A stretch of DNA of 11,408 nucleotides from Pelagophyceae sp. CCMP2097 (GCA_026770575.1 MU657165.1:1203278-1214685), one strand, 5' to 3'; numbered from the stretch's first letter, positions 1 to 6,554 are shown. The notes: a model not told the origin generated them from the sequence alone. Numbers and translations: made by a program.

Positions 1-507
1 CGTGACCCAGTCGGCGTGCCCCTGGAGCGTCTTCAGCAGCGCGCCCGTCTCGGCGTCCCAGAGCTTCGCCGTGTTGTCTAGGCTCGCCGTCACGATGCGC
101 TTGCCGTCGGGCGAGAACGCGCAGCACAAGACGGCTTTGATGTGTCCTTCGAGCGTCGCCTGTAGCGCGCCCGTCTCGGCGTCCCAGATCCGCGTCTTCT
201 TGTCGTTGCTTGCCGTCGCGAGGCGTTTGACATCGGGCGAGAACGCACAGCTCATGACGCGGTCGGTGTGCCCCGTGAGGATTGCGGCTCCCTTCACAAT
301 CCGGTCCTTCCAGATGAGTTTGCGCACGGCCGGCCGGCGCCACGGCGCGCGCATTTTCGGCGACGCGTTTCGCAGCTGCGCAGCCGAAGGATGAGCGAAA
401 GAAGTTCTAGCGCGAGCAGGTCGCTCACCCGAGCACCTCGAGGGGGCGCGGGGGGGCGGGGCCGGTCCCGATTTGACGGCTCGCGCGGCTTCAGCGGCGG
501 CGTCCAT
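1..507 (-). CDS. WD40-repeat protein, N-terminal part (runs off the left edge)
   Basis: The minus frame is open from the ATG at 507 to position 1, giving 169 residues, and continues outside the window. Residues 1-75 are Ala/Pro/Arg-rich without a recognisable domain. From about residue 79 two WD40 repeats follow, each with the GH start, the CAFSPDGKR-type strand, a TAS-D turn and an IWD or LWD ending (about 79-118 and 121-160). A third begins at GHADWV (163-168). Known role: WD40 repeats fold into a beta-propeller used as a protein-binding platform, so no specific partner can be named. The strict repeats with the linker DAETGAL resemble the highly similar, recently amplified propellers of NACHT/HET-type or other large WD proteins, but the rest is not visible. 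An alternative start is the Met at residue 51. The WD40 assignment is secure; the exact start is moderately sure. Confidence 0.85.
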   Translation of the reverse strand, partial: MDAAAEAARAVKSGPAPPPRAPSRCSGERPARARTSFAHPSAAQLRNASPKMRAPWRRPAVRKLIWKDRIVKGAAILTGHTDRVMSCAFSPDVKRLATASNDKKTRIWDAETGALQATLEGHIKAVLCCAFSPDGKRIVTASLDNTAKLWDAETGALLKTLQGHADWVT

Positions 508-874
508 CGCCACCCAGGGACGTCGAAGCACGCGCTCGCGGCAACGGATTCTACAATTGTATGCGACGGGTTACGCGAAAGACGAGGACACTTTATGTCG
601 TAGCTCGCCGTCACGAGGCGCTCGCCGTCGGGGGAGAACGCGCAGCTCAGGACAGTGTGGACAGGGGACCTTCGCGACGCCCCGCGTTCCGGGGGTTGCT
701 AGGTCCACTGGGCCACGTCCCCGGTTAACAAATAAACTCACACACACAGAGCAGGCTCCTCGTTAGCGTGCGGGTGGCTTGCGCGGGTCGAGTTTGTACC
801 TCGCGAGCTGCGGGCAGACGGCGGCGAGGACGGCGGTGGCGTCGTTTTGCCTGCTCCGCGTAGCGTTGCTCGGT
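508..874. other. Intergenic stretch between the WD40 and glycosyltransferase genes
   Basis: Apart from the stray WD40 repeat near 600-703 I see no gene here. There is a short AT-rich patch with a (CA)n run at about 725-755, which lies at the 3' side of the glycosyltransferase gene and 5' of the WD40 gene. Both genes are read leftward, so promoter elements of the WD40 gene should lie here, but no TATA-like element is convincing. Confidence 0.4.
600..703 (-). pseudogene. Stray single WD40 repeat fragment
   Basis: On the minus strand, just upstream of the WD40 gene, a short frame reads HTVLSCAFSPDGERLVTASYD. This is the core of a WD40 repeat very like those in the gene at 1-507. The frame opens after a TAG at about 703 and loses the repeat pattern after about 597, before any W-D ending. 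It may be a leftover of a tandem duplication or deletion inside a WD40 array, or a small upstream exon of the same gene. The TAG at its start is preceded by CC and could serve as a splice acceptor. I favour a relic because no clean donor restores the next frame. Confidence 0.5.
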
Positions 875-2338
875 CTAGCGTGCCCCGCGCCGCAGGGCTG
901 CTCGGCGACGGCGGGGCCTACAGCGTCGACGGCTGCCGACCGCGCCCGACGATTTGCGCATGGGACGAGGCGCACAGTCTGCGTATTTGGTCGCGAGTTG
1001 GAGGAGCGCGTCTTGGCCGAGCGCGTGGCGGAGCATTTGGAAGTATGTCGTGTTCGCGCCCCGCGCCACGTCGTTTGGCCGCACGGACTTGAAGAAGCAT
1101 CCGCCGCGATTTGAGAAAAAATGCGCGGCCCGCATGTTCCCAAAGTCGTAGTCTTTCGCGTACTGCACCGTCCAAAGACCTTTTTCAGAATACTGGCCGC
1201 GGACGAGGAGAGATCGCGTCGGCAGGACCTCGATTTCGCAGGGGCGCGAGAAGGCTAGGCGCGGCGGCCAAACGACCGAAGCGCAGTTCCAGCACCCCGG
1301 CCCGCGCGCGTGGTAGCTCCGGTACCTGCATCGCGGCGGGGTCCGAGGCGCGCAGAGGGCGCAGAGGACGGAAACGCACCAGGCCTGGACGAAGGTGGCG
1401 TTGCGCGGCGCGACGACCATGGCGTTGATGAGGCCCGCGGGCCGCTCGACTGCGACTGCGGTGCGGCCGCGCGCGAGGACGTCGTTGAGGTCGTTGAGCG
1501 CGAGCACGTCCGTGTCGAAGTAAACGCCTCCAAACTCGAGCAGGGCCTCCAATCGGATGACGTCGGCCTGGTGCTGCGGGTTCGCGACGGGGAAGCCGAA
1601 GATAATCTTGACTGGATCGTGCCTTCGCAGCGTCAAACGCGGGTTCTTGGCCATTTCGTTCCACCAAAAGTTGCCGCCAGAGACGGCGCCGACGTGGTGG
1701 ACGTACACGCGATCCAGGCGCCACGCCGAAAGCGCGGCGAGGACGTTGAGCGTGTGGCCAAACGTCCACGTCTCGCCCGCGCCCGTGACCACGTGGCCGA
1801 GGTGCGGCGCCGCGCGGCCCTCGGCGTTTCCGCTGCACGCCGCCGCGAGGAAGGCCGCGTCGGGCGCCTCTGGCTGCAGCACTCTTCGCCGCCACTCTTG
1901 CATCGCGGGCGTGGCCTCGAGGTCGGCGCCCTTGGCGACTAACGCGTCCTCGACGTCGAAATTCGCAAAGCAAATTGGCCGCCGCGTCAGCCTCTGCGAA
2001 ACGGCGTCGCAGTCCACAGAATAGCTCGCCGCGCCGCAGACGTAGCCCGAAAAAGGCGTAAACGCGCAGCGCTCGCCCGGGCTCGCCCAATTGCGCACAC
2101 TCCCGCTGCAGTTCCACGTCCCTGCTCCCACGGGCAGCGCGCAGCCGTCGGGCTGCGTCCGGGGCGTCGCTTTGGCGCCGGCGGGCTGCGCCCGGGGCGT
2201 CGCTTTGGCGCCGGGCGCGTAGTCTTGCGCGATGGTGGCGACGTTTGCGCCGAGGAGGAAAACGACGTACGTCGCGCAAACGAGGCACCCGCCCAACACG
2301 GCAAAGGCGCTCGGCAGCGACGGGCGCGAGGGCTGCAT
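875..2338 (-). CDS. Type II membrane glycosyltransferase with DXD motif, two exons
   Basis: Likely a Golgi or ER sugar transferase that uses a nucleotide-sugar donor. The first in-frame ATG is at 2338; a TAG lies just upstream in frame. Residues about 11-36 form one hydrophobic segment, followed by a Pro/Ala linker with a duplicated 11-residue unit and a Cys-containing lumenal domain. The key block is residues 259-285: DVIRLEALLEFGGVYFDTDV, the donor- and metal-binding DXD region (DTD at 275-277) of the DXD-sugar-transferase group (GT32-like, Gly_transf_sug). Further C-terminal are WN-SVV-PP-LA and AAHFFSN. The frame is continuous, but 1326-1379 has all marks of a 54-nt intron (see separate entry). 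Spliced, the protein has 469 residues (join of 2338-1380 and 1325-875). The very basic last 25 residues are doubtful. NCS, NAT and NTT are possible N-glycosylation sites. The family is fairly sure; the sugar and acceptor are unknown. Confidence 0.82.
   Translation of the reverse strand: MQPSRPSLPSAFAVLGGCLVCATYVVFLLGANVATIAQDYAPGAKATPRAQPAGAKATPRTQPDGCALPVGAGTWNCSGSVRNWASPGERCAFTPFSGYVCGAASYSVDCDAVSQRLTRRPICFANFDVEDALVAKGADLEATPAMQEWRRRVLQPEAPDAAFLAAACSGNAEGRAAPHLGHVVTGAGETWTFGHTLNVLAALSAWRLDRVYVHHVGAVSGGNFWWNEMAKNPRLTLRRHDPVKIIFGFPVANPQHQADVIRLEALLEFGGVYFDTDVLALNDLNDVLARGRTAVAVERPAGLINAMVVAPRNATFVQAWCVSVLCALCAPRTPPRCRYRSYHARGPGCWNCASVVWPPRLAFSRPCEIEVLPTRSLLVRGQYSEKGLWTVQYAKDYDFGNMRAAHFFSNRGGCFFKSVRPNDVARGANTTYFQMLRHALGQDALLQLATKYADCAPRPMRKSSGAVGSRRRCRPRRRRAALRRGAR
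1326..1379 (-). other. Probable 54-nt in-frame intron in the glycosyltransferase gene
   Basis: On the minus strand this segment begins GTGCGT, is rich in pyrimidines (CTCTGCGCCCTCTGCG) and ends GATGCAG. Its length is a multiple of three and it has no stop, so the ORF reads through it. Read as protein it gives a Cys-rich insert (VSVLCALCAP) that breaks the family pattern. Removing it joins NATFVQAW to YRSYHARG, followed by the WN-SVV-P-LA block. This matches my recollection of the family's WY-SY...W-SV-P-LA layout. The donor GTGCGT is the same as in the intron at 10042. Confidence 0.65.
2150..2215 (-). repeat. 33-bp tandem duplication in the linker of the glycosyltransferase
   Basis: Two adjacent 33-bp copies (2150-2182 and 2183-2215) differ at only two positions. 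They encode the 11-residue unit AGAKATPRxQP twice, directly after the membrane anchor. The duplication keeps the frame and lengthens the flexible stem, a place where length changes are usually tolerated. Confidence 0.9.
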
Positions 2339-2633
2339 CTCGCCCGACGGCGCGCGCACTGGCTACTACTAGTAGCCGGCTCGCAATTCTCGAGGACCCG
2401 AAACTTTTGCGATTGTTTGTTTTGACATCCGGCCGGGCACGTGCACGGCCTCGGACGTGAACCTGACCACGGACTGAGCCACCTTGGACGCCGCGTGCCG
2501 TCACGACGTCTCATGCGCACGGCATCTCATGGATCGAGTTCGCACGTGCGTGCGGTGTGTATACGATTGAGTTACGGAAAAATTGTATGGCAAAATAGAC
2601 AGAGCGGGCTCTCAAGCGAGTCGCCCGCAGGTC
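2339..2633 (-). promoter_or_regulatory. Probable promoter region of the glycosyltransferase gene
   Basis: This 295-bp gap lies between the stop of the FHA-like gene and the start of the glycosyltransferase gene, both read leftward. It must hold the 3' end of one and the promoter of the other. An AT-rich patch at about 2558-2600 is the only marked composition change. I see no certain TATA box or polyadenylation signal. Confidence 0.3.
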
Positions 2634-3673
2634 TCAGCTGAGCACGCATGGGCGCGGTCGGTCCGCGGCGGCGTAGATGGCTCGCGCACCTACGCCCGCG
2701 CAGGTCGACGCGGCGGCGGCGGGGCGGCCGTCCGTATGACGGCGGCGGCGCGTGGGCGTGGGCCTTTGGGACGCACGCGCGGCGCCGGCCTGCCGCCGCG
2801 CGACTTCGTCGGACCGCTCGAGGCTGCTGAGGCGCTCGCCGTCGGCCGAGTTCAGGCGTGCCTGCGCGCGCGCGAGGCGCAGCGTCGTCTCGACGTGCTC
2901 GTCGCGTGCCGCGGCCGACTCCTGCTGTCGCCAGCTGTCCGCGGTGGACGCCGTGCGCGCCGCCGGCCAGCAGACGCAGCTGCTCTTCGCCGCCAGCTCG
3001 AGCGGCGGCGGCTCGTACGTGGCGCGCCGCCTGGAGGAGCGTTTCGGCGTGCGACCGCCGCGGGGCCCCGACAGGCATCGCACGTGGTGCGGCGCGTGAC
3101 AGACGACTCGGCCTCGTGCGTGATGAGGTAGCGGAGGCGGAGGTGGGCGACCTGGACGACGTCGCCGTGGCGGATGCACGCGGCGTGCTGCGGAGCCATG
3201 GGCGCGTCGTTGATGAGCACGGCGGAGCCGCCGCGCCGCGCCGACGACGTCGTCACAAACGCGCCGAGCTCTGTGTCGACGAAGACGTGGACGTCCAATT
3301 CGCCCGTGTCGCCGAGCGACGTCCGCGCATGCGGCGCCGCGCGCAGCGCGCCGGCGGCGTCGATGGCCGCCGGCAGCTCCAGCTGCTCCACAGACTCGGT
3401 GTTCAGGCGCACGAGCCAGTGCCGCAGGTTTCGGAGGTGCGAGAACTCCGGCGTCGCGGCGCCGCCGCTAGCGCGGCCCGCTCCCGGCGCGCAGCTCAGC
3501 GCGGCGTCGCCGTCGGCGCCGCCCCGCGCGCCGCGCGGCGGCGTCCCGGGCTCGCCGCCGGCGCACGGGGCGGGCGCGGGGTGCGGGGCACACATCCGCC
3601 CGATGCGCCTGGTCACGACGCCATACCCAAGCGGACGTACGAGCTGAACCAACTCTATCGCCAAAAGTGTCAT
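2634..3673 (-). CDS. Divergent FHA-like domain protein with coiled-coil C-terminus, two exons
   Basis: FHA domains bind phosphothreonine peptides, often in signalling or DNA-damage proteins; here the binding function is uncertain. Exon 1 runs 3673-3084, exon 2 3030-2634 (328 residues in total). Residues 30-75 are a Pro/Gly/Ala linker. Residues 80-185 resemble an FHA fold; its last third is best (SSARRGGSAVLINDAPM, then IRHGDVVQVAHLRLRYLI, where LRDGDVI-G-LRFRY is usual). The usual GR and SxxH motifs of the phosphate pocket are not visible, so it may be degenerate or another beta-sandwich. Exon 2 encodes a charged helix (SWRQQESAAARDEHVETTLR and onward, about 228-268), probably a coiled coil, and an Arg/Ala-rich tail. 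The frame change between exons is explained by a 53-nt intron. The start is the first ATG after an upstream TTG-only extension. Confidence 0.65.
3031..3083 (-). other. 53-nt intron in the FHA-like gene
   Basis: Minus-strand donor GTGCGATG follows ACCAC, and the acceptor CGCTCCTCCAG precedes GCGGCGCG. The intron is phase 2, and its removal links the FHA frame exactly to the coiled-coil frame (TRRT-T-RRATYEPPPLEL). Both flanking frames have strongly G/C third codon positions, while the FHA frame loses this inside the proposed intron. Length and donor resemble the other introns in this window. Confidence 0.6.
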
Positions 3674-3720
3674 GTTTCGGCTCTTCAAAATTTGAGATGC
3701 AACCTCCGTAATTGAAGGAA

Positions 3721-3806
3721 GGCCTTCCGCGCGGGACTGGACGGGCGAACGCGGCGTGGTCGAGGCCTTCCGCGCGGGACTGGACGGGCGAACGCGGCGT
3801 GGTCGA
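3721..3806. repeat. 43-bp perfect tandem duplication
   Basis: The block starting GGCCTTCCGCGCGGGACT occurs at 3721-3763 and again at 3764-3806 without mismatch. The unit is not a multiple of three, so it would shift any reading frame through it. The identity suggests a recent event or an assembly artefact. Confidence 0.93.
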
Positions 3807-4625
3807 GCGCTTGGCGGGCCCGTACGGCGAGGACCATGGTATTCTTCACGTTTATCATCGCGGGCATGATCGGCGCCGGGTGCGTCTTCAAGGACAGGGC
3901 GGCGTTATCCCTGTTCTCCGCTCAGCAGCTGCCACGCAGCCGTTCCCGGCTCGGGTGCTGCGTCCCCGTTGGCTCACGCGGCGCGGCGCAGGTTCGCGCG
4001 GCTGACGGTGATCATGTTCGACTTGGTGAGTCCCGAGGCGCTTTGGGAGGCCGCGCGTCAAGGGTTTCCGTGCCTCGTCCCCGAGCCAGGCCGCCCACGT
4101 TACCCGCGTAGATCGACGACGACGAGTCGCGGCGCCCCGAGAACCTCCAGGCGCGCATCGATCGCGTCGATACGGTGCGGAGCGACAGCGGAACGCGCGC
4201 CGAAGCGCCTCGTCGAACGCCCGGGCTAGGTGATGATCATGAAATCAAAGCCCGAGATCGTGGTGCGTCGGCGCGGTCGCGTCTCCGCCGTGCCCCGCGC
4301 CGCCGCGAGGATGGCCTCTCGAAGCGGCGGTAGGTGGCGCCGCCGAAGGACAGCCCGTCTGGCGTGTACGTGCCGGAACGATGGCCCATCGAGACCATGT
4401 TCAGCTTTTCGAGGTGCGTGGCGCGGACGTGGTGCCCCCGAGCGGCCGCCGCTATAACCTGCGTGACGCCGTCGCCCCGTCTAGCGCCGCCGCCGAGCCT
4501 ATGGCACCGGAAGCGGTGCGGACCGGCGTCCGAGGACGACTCCAACGCCCCCGGGCCGCGCTTTGACTGACTCCAACGCCCCCGGGCCGCGCTTTGACTG
4601 CGTCGCGCAGGCAAAGGAGGTGGAG
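3807..4625. other. Coding-like fragments on both strands, no intact gene resolved
   Basis: Several pieces have protein-like composition and G/C-rich third positions, but none forms a complete gene. On plus, 3836-3900 encodes MVFFTFIIAGMIGAGCVF, a membrane-helix-like segment. In another plus frame 3993-4060 encodes RLTVIMFDLVSPEALWEAA, with a strong donor-like GTGAGT at 4026. On minus, 4455-4321 encodes VTQVIAAAARGHHVRATHLE onward to GGATYRRF. It continues one frame over as REAILAAARGTAETR to MIIT and a stop at about 4228. The frame shift between these two minus pieces has no clear splice explanation. The plus pieces could be a decayed ion-channel-like membrane protein (helix plus pore-helix-like segment), a weak guess. 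Decay, unresolved introns and sequence error are all possible. Confidence 0.35.
4538..4599. repeat. 31-bp tandem duplication upstream of the RING gene
   Basis: Two exact 31-bp copies (4538-4568, 4569-4599) begin GACTCCAACGCCCCCGGG. The unit is 1 more than a multiple of three, so it shifts the frame. In the first copy a plus frame reads DSNAPGPRFD and stops. In the second copy the RING frame reads DSNAPGPRFDCVAQAKEVEM. With a single copy the upstream frame (open from about 4334) would run into the RING protein, so the duplication may have truncated a longer N-terminus. Confidence 0.92.
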
Positions 4626-5018
4626 ATGAGCCCGTCGTGCCACGTGCATAACGACTCCGAGCCGGTGCCGCTCCCGGCCAAGCCCGAAGGTGCGTCGCCC
4701 GACTGCTGCTCTTCGTCGGCGCGCGGCATGTCGGGGCGCGCGACGGCGGCGAGGCGCTGCGCCGCGGCCGGACGCTCCTCGGTAGGGTGGCAGCCGCACG
4801 ACTGTTACATTTGTTTCGATCGCCTCGCCGACTCGCTCTTCCTGCCCTGCGGCCACGCCGGCGTCTGCTACAAGTGCGCCATCGAGAACGTGGCCCGCGC
4901 CGACACGTGCCCATGCTGCCGCGTCGTCGTGCAGCAGGTCATCTCGTACGACCGCGACAAGCGAGAAGCCGCGCCGAGTACTTTTCATCTCGGGAAGAGA
5001 ATCCGAAAGGGGCCGTAG
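4626..5018 (+). CDS. Small RING-finger protein, possible E3 ubiquitin ligase
   Basis: RING domains of this type recruit E2 enzymes for ubiquitin transfer. Here the domain lies at residues 60-98 of 130, with ligands C60, C63, C75, H77, C81, C84, C95 and C98 (CYIC, CGH, CYKC, CPCC), spaced C-x2-C-x11-C-x-H-x3-C-x2-C-x10-C-x2-C. This is a RING-HC (C3HC4) finger like those at the C-terminus of IAP/MUL1/LRSAM1-type ligases. All zinc ligands are present. The N-terminal 55 residues are Ser/Ala-rich without a domain; the C-terminus is short and basic. I chose the ATG at 4626; the frame is open further upstream to about 4563 without another ATG. The protein may once have been longer (see the 31-bp duplication). 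The domain is sure, ligase activity is inferred, and the substrate is unknown. Confidence 0.85.
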   Translation: MSPSCHVHNDSEPVPLPAKPEGASPDCCSSSARGMSGRATAARRCAAAGRSSVGWQPHDCYICFDRLADSLFLPCGHAGVCYKCAIENVARADTCPCCRVVVQQVISYDRDKREAAPSTFHLGKRIRKGP

Positions 5019-5329
5019 GATCCGATCACGTGCCTCTTTGGGACGGTGCCTCGACGGCGCCTCGTAGGCCGACGATGAACGCCAACGGCCTAGAGACGTT
5101 CCGTGTCGTCGGCCCCGTCGCGCGCCCGGCGGCCTGCGTCGCCGACGACGCCTGCCGGTGAAGACGCCCGCGGATGCCGAAAGGCGGCCGCACACGCCCC
5201 TCCTTTTGTGCCGCCTGCTCTTTACGCGTCCCGAGCACCCGCCTTGCTTTCGAAGGTTAAGTGCAGCCGAGGGTCTAAAAAGCAACCCGGACTCATCCCT
5301 GGATCCGTGCTCTGCGGCCCAATCGGGTA

Positions 5330-5374
5330 CCCTTCCAAGGAGGACCTGCCCTTCCAAGGAGGACCTGCCCTTCC
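5330..5374. repeat. 19-bp tandem repeat, 2.4 copies
   Basis: CCCTTCCAAGGAGGACCTG is present at 5330-5348 and 5349-5367, followed by a partial CCCTTCC to 5374. No reading frame of note passes through it. Confidence 0.92.
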
Positions 5375-5474
5375 CCAGCTTGAGGTTCCAGGTCCGAGTT
5401 CAGCGAAATCCAGTTCAGCGAAGTTAGGTCCCTCACGTCTAAGAGCGATTTTAATTGATTCCTAATTTAATCTC

Positions 5475-5550
5475 GGTCTATTCTGAATCGATGCCAGAAT
5501 CGATTCTCACACGATTTGAATAGACCCTGGAATCGATTCAGAATCGATTC
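5475..5550. repeat. Hairpin element and GAATCGATTC palindromes
   Basis: GGTCTATTC (5475-5483) and its exact reverse complement GAATAGACC (5518-5526) bracket a 52-bp unit whose inner parts (TGAATCG / CGATTT) also pair imperfectly. The perfect palindrome GAATCGATTC occurs at 5497-5506, 5530-5539 and 5541-5550, with a partial copy at 5485. The arrangement suggests a small inverted-repeat element or a multiple binding site. No coding frame is present. Confidence 0.75.
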
Positions 5551-5699
5551 AAATGACGACCATAACCCATAAAAAGAAAATAATTACAAATTCTGGCAAA
5601 AAGGTAGTCTCAAACTCAGACCCATACTATCACCGCTAAACATAAATGAGTCGCGTCCGACCCATTTTGTTATTCGGGTCTCTAGTGTGCATCTTTCAT

Positions 5700-5826
5700 C
5701 CAGATTCGAACCCGCGTTCCGGCAGACAAGTTTTTGGTCACAGGTTCGAATCTGGTCGGCCGCAAAAAAAGAAAAAATAAATAGCTCAATAAGAAATAAA
5801 ATAATAAAAATAAAGATAAGAAGGAT
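5700..5826 (+). other. tRNA-like B-box sequence with A-rich tail (SINE-like or pseudo-tRNA)
   Basis: GGTCACAGGTTCGAATCTGG followed by TCGGCCGC is close to the 3' half of a eukaryotic tRNA: variable loop, T-arm with the B-box GGTTCGAATC, and acceptor strand. The T-stem 3' side is changed (CTGGT where CCTGT would pair) and no matching 5' half or A-box is found about 72 nt upstream, so it is not an intact tRNA gene. An A-rich tail with simple repeats follows (5762-5826), as in tRNA-derived SINEs. A second, oppositely oriented B-box lies at 5700-5712; with 5743-5755 it makes a perfect 13-bp inverted repeat. The class is uncertain. Confidence 0.45.
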
Positions 5827-6078
5827 TTGAAAGTTCAGCGATTAGTTAAATAATTTCAATTATTTACGTGGGCATTGCAATGGGATTTGGCTGTATCCTT
5901 CGGGTCCTCCGTGTGCCTCCGGCGCGCTCTTGTAATATATCCCGCTACAATACCCTCAGGCTGACTCTGAGGCTACTTTAATCGTCAAACAGTCGGCGCG
6001 GAGGGCAGGCGAAGCGGGAGCAGAGAAACGGGAGAGCGCGAAGAGAAGCGGCGGGCGGTGTCAGTTCAGCGAAGGTTA

Positions 6079-6531
6079 ATGCGGTTCGCCGGCCTCGTCG
6101 TCGTCCTCGGCGCCGCCGCGCGCGGCGTGTGTGGCGCCGCCCCTCGCCGGCGCGTTGCCGCCGTGGCGCCGCGGCAGGTGCTGCGGGCTTTGGGCTGTGC
6201 GGCGCTTGCGCTGACGCTCGACGCGTCGATCGTTTCGGCGAAGCCAGACTGCTTCAAGGACTGTTCCTCGAACTGCGCGCGCGTCTACCCGGGCAACGGC
6301 GCGTACTGCACGATCGAGTGCGACGACTACTGCGCGCAGCCCGACCGAAGAGACGGCCTCAGCGGCAGCGTGAGCAGCGAGGGCGGCTACGTCGGCCTCG
6401 CCTCGCCGCTCCGCGGCGGCGACACCGTCGAGTACGGCGCCGACGCCCCGCCGAAGCTCGACGCCCTCCTCCCGGAGAGCCTCCGGCAGGCGCTCGCACC
6501 CGCAAAGCCGCCGGCCGCCGACGCGCGATGA
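6079..6531 (+). CDS. Cysteine-rich, probably thylakoid-lumen protein with twin Cx3Cx3C motif
   Basis: A 150-residue protein. Residues 1-19 resemble a signal peptide (FAGLVVVLGAAARGVCG), then comes a short basic plastid-transit-like stretch with AAPRRR. A second hydrophobic segment (38-54, ending SIVSA before KPD) looks like a thylakoid-lumen signal; such a tripartite leader is typical of algae with secondary plastids. The mature part has six cysteines (58, 62, 66, 77, 81, 85) in two Cx3Cx3C units ten residues apart, then DYCAQPDRRDGLSGSVSSEG. I recall DYC-Q-DR-DGLSGS motifs in uncharacterised plastid proteins of algae, but cannot name a characterised member. The pattern suggests a small disulfide-bonded helical hairpin. 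The first in-frame ATG is at 6079; the upstream frame offers only GTG. Its stop is 23 bp from the stop of the converging oxygenase gene. Confidence 0.72.
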   Translation: MRFAGLVVVLGAAARGVCGAAPRRRVAAVAPRQVLRALGCAALALTLDASIVSAKPDCFKDCSSNCARVYPGNGAYCTIECDDYCAQPDRRDGLSGSVSSEGGYVGLASPLRGGDTVEYGADAPPKLDALLPESLRQALAPAKPPAADAR

Positions 6532-6554
6532 CCGCGGGCCTCTTAACGGATCGC

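Larger units (their letters stand above)
5019..6078. other. Gene-poor region with an AT-rich island
   Basis: No convincing gene is seen. Positions 5075-5161 hold a 28-codon ORF with G/C-rich third positions (starts MNANGLETFRVVG), possibly a lost or distant exon of the RING gene. From about 5440 to 5900 the composition drops to strongly AT-rich, unlike the rest of the window, and holds the palindromes, hairpin and tRNA-like piece listed separately. About 6000-6060 is purine-rich (GGGAGCAGAGAAACGGGAG) and probably belongs to the promoter/5' UTR of the gene at 6079. Confidence 0.5.

Noticed and set aside
1185..2504. 439-residue minus-strand ORF over the glycosyltransferase
   Set aside because: A shadow in a shifted frame; Arg-rich without domains, while the adjacent frame carries the DXD motif and membrane anchor.
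5700..5765. Intact tRNA gene
   Set aside because: Only the T-arm and 3' acceptor side are recognisable; no pairing 5' acceptor strand, D-arm or A-box at the right distance, and the T-stem is mismatched.
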